DNA of 64,000 nucleotides. Source: Prunella strophiata. Its lineage: Eukaryota > Chordata > Aves > Passeriformes > Prunellidae. Position 1 is the stretch's first letter, and the number at the start of each line of letters is the position of its first letter. Shown here piece by piece: positions 54,784-64,000 of this stretch. The DNA is taken from positions 18,775,001-18,839,000 of the forward strand of contig JAZBQD010000027.1 of assembly GCA_036583965.1 (NCBI GenBank). Reading direction: 5' to 3'. The notes under the pieces are model-generated. The model was not told where the DNA came from. It saw only the letters and a program-made list of their open reading frames with translations, and did no database searches. The position numbers were made by a program, and so were the translations under genes.

Positions 54784-55113
54784 GAGCAGCGGCCGCGCCG
54801 GACCCGGCGGGCAAGGGAATTGCTCGAGCCCCGGCCGGCTCCCAGCGGCACAGCCCCGCGGCCGAGATTAGTCAGGGAACCCTCCGCGCTTTCTCCCCCG
54901 CCTCCTGCGGGGCGGGGGCACCGCGGGTCCCTCTCTGCACCGACGCTCACACCTGTACGACGGGCGGGCACAGGTGCGCGCCGTCCTGTCCTGTCCCTGT
55001 CCCGTCCCGCAGCCGGCGAGAAGCGGTCCCGACACTGCCAACAGGCACAGCTCGGACGGGCCCGGGCAGGCACACTGATCGCCACTATTGGTCGGGGTGG
55101 GAAAGATCTCAAC

Positions 55114-55260
55114 ATGGAATCACAGAAAGCACAGCATCGGTTTGGTTGGAAAGGACCTCTGAGATAATTGAATCCAACCTATGGTCTAACACCACCACGT
55201 CAACTAGACCATGGCTCTAACTCCCACATCCAGTCTTTCCTTAAACACCTCCATGTATTC
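55114..55260 (-). mobile_element. CR1 LINE 3'-end fragment at the edge of the PLPPR5 CpG island
   Basis: Plus-strand reading GGTTTGGTTGGAAAGGACCT, then CTGAGATAATTGAATCCAACC and ACCATGGCTCTAACTCCCAC, is a CR1 tail in reverse complement. The end nearest the promoter is the CR1 3' end. It abuts the GC-rich block, starting roughly 590 bp upstream of the PLPPR5 ATG. Confidence 0.85.
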
Positions 55261-58200
55261 CTGTGTGAGTCTCTGATTTTGAAAGAAAATCATTCATTTT
55301 TGCTCTATGGTTTGCCAGACACTTTTATGGCAGTAGTTTTGGAGATACATTGTAGTTACGTGTTAACAAAAGAGTGCTTCATAGAGTTTAAAATTAGATT
55401 CCTTAACATACCCCCAACCCAATAAATTTAGTGTATTTATTTATATTAAAAATTGTGGTAATACATAACATTTATCCTGAGCAAATCTGCTTGTTTGGGT
55501 GATCAGATATGTGAAATACATTTGACTTATACAATGAACTTGTGCTCTGGCTCATTTCTGGCCACAGTAGAAGTTCCCTACAGTCCCACAACTACCCACC
55601 CCAACCCCCCCAATCCTTCCAAAACTGGGAATTGAAATACATAATCTTTTGTATATGGGTAGCTATGAAAACAATTAACACTTAAAGCTTTTATTTTACA
55701 GCTGTAAAAAAAATTGGTAGCTGGCCTTCAATCTATCCTCACTCAAGTAACATTCTAGAGGAAGAAGAGAGTCTGCACCAGTGCTGAGTGAAGTCATACA
55801 CATAGGAGCACAAAAGAGTTCTATTTAAAAATACATGTACAGCAATACACATAAGAATAGACAACTGTGCCCAAGGCTTGTACAGATTCACGCATGTGTG
55901 GGCTCTAGTCTGGATCCCCAGAGCCAACAGATAAAACAGTTACTTAAAGGTACACACCCCACCCCAAATGTCACAAGGTTAGCAAAACACTCTTAATGGA
56001 CACTTCAGCCATAGAGTCCACTTATCTTACCTAGTAAAGGTGCTAAGAAATAACAAATGAGATTAGATCACCCTGTTTTATAATGAGTAATCATCCTTCT
56101 AGTGCTGTACTTTGGCTTTAACTGTTCGTTTTCCTCCCTTTCTTGAGAATTTTTTCAATATTCAGTGATGTTAGTCTCTGTGCATTTATTTTTAATCAGC
56201 CCTTGAAGAACATACTCGTCATGTCTGGATTCCACATCCAGTCTATTTTTATGTGCTTTTAACACACTCTCCAGAAGAATCTAAATCATGTAATTCGCAC
56301 TGCACTCACCAGACTTAGCTGGATAGCTCCCTACCTTTGTAAAAAATCTGTAGTGAGACATGAGACATCTTGTGGTGAATTCTGCCTAGCACAAATTCTA
56401 TTCTCCCCATTTCTTTCGCACAGTATTTTTAATACACATTACCATACACATACAAATTCTTTTCCTGGAAATTGCATACAGACACCCTCATTGTTAGGAT
56501 GTATGGCCTGATCCAAAGACAAAAGTCAACAGCTGGACTGCAATGAGCACAAGACTCAGCTCTTCAGTTTTGTTTAAGTGCATGCCCCATAGAAATGCTG
56601 GTGGCATATATTTTTCAAAATTTGCATTGAGGAAAATCAATTTTTTTCCAGAAGTCAGCTGATAAAATAGTCCTGCATTTTGCTATCACAAACCAACTTC
56701 TGTTTATAGATGTACCACAGTTAGCTGATCAAGTAAAAGCAGAGATAGCTTATTATAATGAACATGGTGTTTATTGCCTGCACAGTTGAATATGCAAACA
56801 TATATTAAAACAAACATATAGAAGCATAAGAACACAATCCCCAGTGACTAATGCAACCAGCTAAATATATTCTGCAACCACAGTGATATGCACAACAGAA
56901 GAATGGCAGTGAAAGGCCCAGAACCCACAATTTTTGTTCAGAAGGCTATTCATACAATAAATTGTCAGCTGAAACTCAGATAACTGGCAGATTTGTTTTG
57001 AAATTGACTTCCTTGGGAATAGTGCTGCTGATCTCAGAAGCAAGAGTTTCCCTGATGTTCCTCATGGTTTATCTTGTTCTTTGCATTTGCTACCTAATTT
57101 TAAGTGAATTTTCAGCTCGGGAGACACAATGTAGAGCAGGGCAGACAAAGAGAAACCTTAGACACACTAGTTTGCAATATTTTGAAATCATGACCTTTAT
57201 TACAAAGACGGTATTTCCAATTCCAAACCAAATTCACTAACCTTTCATGTGCTTACATCACCACTGCTTATTGTATTTTCTAGTTATAAAACATTGCTCT
57301 GGCAAATGGCAGTAAAGAAACAGAGCCAACCCAGCAAAGCCTTCTCAATAGGAAGGAAAATAAGAATTGACAGCAACTCATCCCACTATTTTTGTATTTC
57401 CTGTTTACCTCTTTCATGCTTTATCAGAGTGTCAGCCACTTGAAGCCCCATGACTGTTTCACTCTTAGATCTCCACACTAATACACTAACCCAGCCCTTT
57501 CTGAGAGGAACATTGCATCTGCATTGATGGCACAGCAGTAGGGAAGAGACAGAATGAACTATAATCTCTACAGATATTTTTAAGAGACAACTAAAAGGAC
57601 ATTTTAATTGATAAAGTAAATTGTTTCATGATATGCTGTGGTGTAAGTCCTAAAACCCAGGACATTTACTTCTAAAATTTATGCTTGTAGGACCATGATA
57701 ATACTAGATAAAAATAATTTCCTAGCAGCTGGAGGAGCATCCGCCCAGAATCAGAAATGGGGGCTCACCCAGAACACTTGCAGTATGATTCAAACAAGTT
57801 AGGCACCAAATTTAAGTTCTTCCTATGGTCTTAGTATGCAGTTTACAGAGACAACTCCATTAGGTGACTAAGCTCTACTACATTAGGGCAGGATGAATCA
57901 TCTTCTGAAAATGTCATTCATTACATCCTAAGAAATACCAGCCTCTTATGATACCGTTTGTAAGAGTAATGACACAAGCTTTGATGACTAGCTTAGACTA
58001 GCACCTTTCTTGTAAAGAGCTGTAGTGAGATGTCATTGATTCTGCTCTTAACTTTCACTGACACATAGATAAACTAGCTCCAAAATAGGAATGATACTTT
58101 CCAACACTCAAACAGGGAGAAAAATGGTCAAATTAGTAGCAGCATAAGCATTACTATTGTATTTATATTGCAGTATTATGTAGAGCTGGACCATATTTTT

Positions 58201-60356
58201 TATAGAAGACAAAATTTTGCCCCAATAAGCTTGGGTACCTCATATGATGCAGTGCAAGCAATATGAGAGAGTGAGCAGATGGAGATGAAACAAATGAGGA
58301 GGAGGACAAGGCAGCAATGAAATGATTGAATTTGATATAATGAGCAGCAGTCATGGCACATTAGTTGCCTAGTCAGTATTTACATCAGTAATATAATTAA
58401 TCTTTTAAAAACTGCTTTCTGTATTCAAATTAAGAAGTTCTTCATAGGTTGTAATAGAAACTTGGGATACCAGTGGGATACCATGTACCTAAGGCCTGTA
58501 CGTTCTCAGAATTAAAGACTGTATTAGCATATCTACCACTATTTATAATAAAAAAACACAGTTTTGTCAGTGGGAAATGAAATAAACCACTGGTACTTGA
58601 AAAGCTCAAATAATAATTGTTTAATCTTTCCTAAGATAAATTTAGGAAAAAAAGCCTACCACTCAAAATTACTACCACAGCTACAAATTTATTTGCATCG
58701 ATAGACACATTTTTGGTAACTGCAATGCTATACAAACTGACTCTAAACTTGGCAATCTTTAGGCATAATTGTCTCAATAAAAATCATATGACTAGCCTCA
58801 GAATATGTAAATAAGCTACCTCCTCTCATTCACCCAGAATTCTTATAATTTCTTGTAATGAAAGAAAGCCAATTCCCAAGGTAATTAATACCTTGAAAGA
58901 TTGACATAGGAGATTACTGCACAATATTTGACATAGCACTAGCCTATTCTAGTGCAGTATTCAAGTAGGGAAAAAAGAAAAATCACACAGACCTACCCTG
59001 TGTAGGACACTGTATGTATTCATACAGCTGATTTTCTACATAATCTAAAATTAGTTCAGACATTTGAACAATGCCTGAAGGTTTTACAGAGCAGTTCAAA
59101 AACTCTCTTTCCATATTACTGAATTAATTTCACTCATTTGAATATGACAGTTTTCTGCACTGTAGTTTGCCTTCTCCTTTGTCCATTTTTATTATAAATA
59201 GACTAATTAAGATAATTTATTGACTAAAGATTCTCTACTGTCATTAAGGGGATACACTGAAACTAAACGCTTGCCCACTCCTCAAGGTTCTGTGTTGTCA
59301 GTTTAAAACTCTCACCAAGCTGAAAATCCAGAAGTGTGAAGGAAGGAAATGGCAAGCTCATCAAGACCTTTCTGGGATACCTTATGCTCTCACCCCCAGT
59401 TTAACTGCCTATAGAAAATGGACCCTAGAAGTCCCCAGTGTTTTTAGAGATACTATAGAGATATTTCTCAAGGATCTATGAACAACAGCTAAAATTACCA
59501 GAAAAGACAGATATAGACTTCTGTTTTAACTGAAGGAGACCTCGTTAATTTGCAGGAAAACTTGTGTGATGAATCACTCCTTGTCTACTCTACTGACAGG
59601 CTGCCTGTTTTAGTGGCCAGGGTTGCTGGTGTCTACCTGGATGAACCCACCCTCTCATTTTTAAGTTTCACATTTTAACAGAATTACAACTAATTTTTAG
59701 CTCTGCATACTTGCTATCATTATCTTTTGCTAATTACATGACCAAAGAATAAAATATTTTGTGGTACTAAGGAGGGGAACTGTAAAACCATCCGAAAGTG
59801 TGTAAAGAAATGAGACTGTTGCTTTGGCATGGGACTCTGCATGGAACTGTGAGGTCTTCCTTTCATGTCTGATGATTCCCCAGTGGCAGTTACAGAGTAA
59901 AACTTGCAGAGTTCCCTCTTTCCTTACCCCAGCTTGGCCCCTAGCAGTCGTATCCTGGACAGGGAAGGCTTCACTTTCAAGCACAAATCTGGATGTAAGA
60001 TTAAATTACCCACTTACTGGCTTTATTTCAGAAGGGAAAGACAAACTGACCAATACAATAAATTATGCACCAAAGTCACAGAATGCTTCCAGCTCTGGTT
60101 GTAGTTTAATGTATGCAGCTCGTGCTGGCACGAGTCCCACACTTCCTCTGTAACTGTTTCTGCTGGGTAAGCTCACACACAGTTGTGCCGTAGAACTACT
60201 TATGTTCTTACAAATTATACCAGACATTTCTCATTAGCATTACACCTGAAATCCCATTCCTGAGTTGGACATTATCCATTACTTCATAAAATCACAATGA
60301 AAAGCATAGAAAGAGCAAGTTCAGGATATATAGGCAGTGGTTCAATGGAGAAAAGG

Positions 60357-60382
60357 AAAAAAAAAAAAAAACAAAAAAAAAC
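60357..60382. repeat. Poly-A tract with single C interruption
   Basis: Fifteen A, one C and ten A on plus, upstream of PLPPR5. No element was recognised beside it. Confidence 0.95.
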
Positions 60383-61492
60383 CAAGCCCACAGAATTTCT
60401 CAAATAGAATTATAAACAGTATCCATTGCTACCAGGTAATTGTTGAAGAAAACTAGAAATAGAGCTGATTCTTTTCTTAGGTTACTTTGAAAAAATTAAG
60501 TATTAAAACTACTTAAGTCCAGTTCATCATATTCATCAGACCTGCTCTTTGGTACCCTTGTGTATCCCTCCACATTCATGATCCATGGAGATACAAGAAA
60601 TGCGTATCATACATTTCATTTGACACCAAGCCATTCACCAGACATTCATGTTACATTCATGTTTTCAGACATGTGCCTCTGAAAAATGCCCTTTCTTTTG
60701 TAGCTTGTTCATGAGGATGCAGCAAACCCAGGAAACTCAAGAAAGCAGAAAATCCCAAATGACAAAAGTCAGCTACAAAGACACAAAGCATTTGTAAGCC
60801 CTGGGATTCTGCCATGAATGACACCATCACCAGGCCACTGAGATACACCTCACAGGAATTTCCTGCACCAGTTTGTTTCCTAAAGCCACACTTTTCATGC
60901 CCCCTGCAGGACAGACACCTCTGCACTTTAAGAAACTCCCACCTTCTGCAGATATCTCCTCTGCACTATCCTTTTTGGCTACGAGGCTAAGCTCAGAGCA
61001 GGACTAAAAAGACAAACATTTTTAAGGCATTAGGCATGCTCACACTGAAAGCTTGTGTGTTTCTCCAAATGACTGGATTCCTACAAAACAATTGCTGCAG
61101 GAAGCATTCATTTCCATCAATCATTATTCAGGTACTTTCCTCCCATCAAGGTATTTGTGTCCTTGAAGATATATTCAAAACTTAATTTACAAGGCTCTGA
61201 GGAACCTTACCAAAAAGTGAGGTCAGCCCTGCTCTGAACTAAAATTTTCTCTGGTTCTGTGAATTATATTTGATTTACTCCAACCCAGAGATTTGCTGTC
61301 TTTAATCTTAATGGTTACAATCTGTTCTAATGGTGGTTCACATAAATTATTGTAATTCATATCTAAGAATAAAATAATATTTCCTTTAAATTGCTTAATT
61401 GATACAAATTGAAGCTGCCCATCCACTTACGTAAAGCAGTAGCAAGAAAGATCTCTTAATTTTCCACTTTCTAAAGAGACAGTACTATGTGT

Positions 61493-61529
61493 GAGTATAT
61501 CTATATATTTATATGTATGTATATGCTCC
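61493..61529. repeat. TA/TATG-rich microsatellite-like tract
   Basis: Alternating TATA, CTATATA and TATGTATGTATATG units, upstream of PLPPR5. Confidence 0.7.
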
Positions 61530-61792
61530 AGTAAAGTGCAACATAAAACCTGTTACAGGATTCGTTCTTAAAAAAATAGTGTAAGAGATTATGCCTTTGA
61601 CTTAATCATAATTTCTCATCATAATTACCTTCCAGGCAAAAAACTGTGCTGTCAAGCTGTCAAGCATTAGCAAAAGACTCATGAAGGCAGCAAGGAAGTA
61701 ACTAAATTATCAAAAAGTCACTTCTGAGAGAAGGCAACAGCTTTCAGAAGTGAAGCCTGAGCTGAAAGTAACAGTTGGAAAACTAAAGAGAC

Positions 61793-61814
61793 ATAATAAT
61801 AATAAAATAATAAG
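61793..61814. repeat. Short (AAT)n tract
   Basis: A run of AAT-like triplets with one irregular unit, upstream of PLPPR5. Confidence 0.75.
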
Positions 61815-64000
61815 TTAAACCAGCTTTTGAAGATTCTTTGTGGTAACTTGGCACAGTGAACTATAAATAACCAAAGCTTTCAAGCCCTGCTAAATTAACT
61901 TACATAAGATTGCTCTCCTCATTTAAAAATATTTTGTTTAACAAATTGTTAGGCTAAAGAATAAGAAAATTATTAGATTAGATTATGTCTACACTGATAT
62001 GATAGGGAACACTGTCAAATTATTATGTAAAAAATATATGCTTGCTTGGTTAATACACAACTCTACTTTTATCACTGCTGCTGAAAACCCTTCCTCACTC
62101 AGTGCCTTATTCATCCAGCTGGCCAGCTTAACTACAGACAACTGAGTGCACTAAAAGAAAGAAGTGATTATGTGGGAAAAATTATTAGAAAAGGAAAGGT
62201 GTGGAACAAGGGATTTGTGCAAGGGTACATTTGCAAAGTTGGCAAGAACATCAGAAGCTGAAATTACAGGTTTCTTGTGGGAAAATACAGCAAGTGGGGG
62301 ATTCTGGAGGCTCCTGCCAGAGCAAAAGGATTAAAAGGTAGCAGCTCAAGAACTCCTGCAGGCAGCTGATGACCAGTGTGGCAGCAGGACAGTGTGAGGA
62401 GAGTTTGAGCCTGCACAGGCTCAGACAGAGGGGGAAGAAGGCTGAATCACTGGGACAGAACCAAGGAACATGAAATGTCTTCAGGATTTATTTTGGGAAA
62501 AGATTATACAATATCTACCAGAACTAAAATTCATATATCATTTCTGTTATGACTGCCTAATGACTACTTTTATGCCCCTAAAGCACCATGCAGTTTTTAC
62601 ACTCTTCATATTGCCAGAAACTATCATTTTTAGAGGTATATAAGGTTCATTTCCTCTGAAGTGACTGCTATGTGGTAAAGCTGTAAATGTGGTACAGCTA
62701 GCTCTGAAATAGAAAGGCATTAAAATATTATTAGTGTTTGGTCTTTCTCCTCCCTCCTATAGGAATTCTGCTAACTTAGAGAAATTAAAATCAGTAGGAG
62801 ACCTAAGAACAGAACATAAGAGCTGCAGAATCCTATTTTCCCTATGCTGGCACAAAAATTAACCTTTAGGAAATTGAGTGGACAGTTGCTAAAAAGATAC
62901 AATTACCTTAGGACACAATTTTATGGCATTAGAGTTTTCTTCATATAGCAATGCCAATACCTAACATGCTGAATACTGCTTCTATAGTGACTAGACAGCA
63001 TCCAAATTGGATTTAAGCAAATTATTTAGCTTATTAGGTATCCTAATGTTCAGTATTTAATTCCATTAGAACAATTAAACGTTCAGCTAGCAAAAACAAA
63101 TAAAAAGAAAATTAAACCCATAGAAATGAGACAAATATCAGATTTTTCCCAGCTGACCTTGACATTAATTACTCAGCCCAAGTCAACAGTAAGCTTAAGA
63201 AAAGGTATGTTGTATTATATATGACTTTAAGCAACACATATCATCCAGACAGGTTTTAATCATGCACTCTCCAATTTATATCTCAATTTACAATAACATT
63301 GCAACTAGCAGCTCCAGAACAAGGGTAATGTAAATGGGGATGCAGAGCAGATTTTATCATATAATCTTCCCCAAAGATAGAAAAAAAATCTTGGATGGAG
63401 ATCTTTTCATTGCTGTTGATAAAACAACAATTTAATTCTGCATCAGTAACTGAATCTCACTAGTTTTATACAATGAATAGATACTTCTACACAATCTTTT
63501 CATTTCAGTTTTCAAGAAAAATACCACCAGTGTGGATGTTTTAAAGAAATATAGGTAAATAAAGCTTATAAACCAACTGGGGTAGTTATGCTACACAAGT
63601 TCTTAGAAAAGACTTCCACTGTCTAAAAATATCTCTAAGCATAGTAAAAGTAACCCCCAGAGAAAGGAAAGTTCAACTACCTGTTCATGTCCTATAGGTA
63701 CACAAATCACTGTGACCTCCCTTCTAGGAGAGCCAGCAGGAAAGGTAAACCACAGTGCATTCACTGGGTTCCAGGGATTTTCTTCTCCCTGCATTTCTCA
63801 TGGCCAGGGCTGAAAAAGTCATTGCACTACAGAGAAGAGCAAAAAGCCTGGGAACCTCTTCAGGCTTTGAGACAATTCCAGAAAAAACCCATTCATTAAT
63901 TATTTTCCATCAGAGCATAGCTGACTTGGATCCTACTGTCCTTGACACTTTCTCTTCTTGCCTTTTTGTGCTTTGATCTATTTCATATAAATAAAAGAGG

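Larger units (their letters stand above)
54040..55090. promoter_or_regulatory. CpG island containing the PLPPR5 promoter, 5' UTR and exon 1
   Basis: This is the only strongly GC- and CpG-rich block in an otherwise AT-rich 64 kb; the change in composition is abrupt on both sides. It spans PLPPR5 exon 1 and about 570 bp upstream of the ATG. CpG islands commonly mark vertebrate promoters. I see no TATA box, so dispersed initiation is likely. Long open frames across the block on both strands reflect scarcity of stop codons in GC-rich DNA. Confidence 0.9.
55261..64000. other. Upstream DNA of PLPPR5, nothing recognised
   Basis: AT-rich sequence beyond the CpG island with microsatellite-like tracts only. 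In mammals the paralogue PLPPR4 lies further on this side in divergent orientation, from memory. None of its exons was recognised here. Confidence 0.6.

Noticed and set aside
54063..55220. Open frame of 385 codons on plus across the CpG island, with a 224-codon overlapping frame
   Set aside because: It is antisense to PLPPR5 exon 1, Ala/Arg/Pro/Gly-rich, and overlapped by other long frames in the same block. This is what GC-rich DNA with few stop codons produces.
1..64000. A second gene such as SNX7 or PLPPR4, the mammalian neighbours
   Set aside because: No exon matching either family was recognised in the flanks; these genes probably lie outside the window.
1..64000. tRNA, rRNA or other structural RNA genes
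   Set aside because: No recognisable conserved cores were seen by eye. A covariance-model scan would be the decisive test and could not be run.

Overview
This window is vertebrate nuclear DNA, almost certainly from a bird. It has split genes with GT-AG introns, an AT-rich background with one sharp CpG island, CR1-type LINE tails, and an LTR of a type widespread in birds. There are no bacterial operons, phage genes or CRISPR arrays. Most open frames in the window are chance frames in non-coding DNA.

One protein-coding gene is recognisable: PLPPR5 (phospholipid phosphatase-related protein 5, also LPPR5 or PRG-5), on the minus strand. I could place all six coding exons at base resolution: 54521-54291, 32761-32629, 30404-30154, 21351-21175, 19693-19574 and 11275-11243. 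They join in frame through consistent GT-AG sites into a 314-residue six-pass membrane protein. The promoter lies in a CpG island at about 54040-55090. The 3' UTR runs from 11242 towards lower coordinates, perhaps to about 9070.

Layout: 1-9.07 kb is probably intergenic DNA beyond the 3' end and holds one old ERV-type LTR (about 1832-2354) and one LTR-like segment (about 6641-7052). From 9.07 to 54.9 kb lies PLPPR5, with introns of 8.3, 1.5, 8.8, 2.2 and 21.5 kb counted from the 3' end. Intron 1 holds an 11-unit, 67-bp minisatellite (38.93-39.66 kb), CR1 fragments (47.7-48.2 and 50.6-50.8 kb) and long poly-A tracts. From 55.1 to 64 kb is upstream DNA with a CR1 fragment at the edge of the CpG island and no recognisable gene.

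PLPPR5 belongs to the neuronal, catalytically inactive branch of the lipid phosphate phosphatase family, and the sequence shows the expected loss of catalytic residues. I found no evidence of a wholly new system. The points most worth checking are the exon 5/6 junction, where the longer mammalian tail cannot be made; the minisatellite with a CANNTG core in every unit; an upstream ATG overlapping the PLPPR5 start; a perfect 23-bp duplication flanking exon 4; and the strong strand bias of long A runs.
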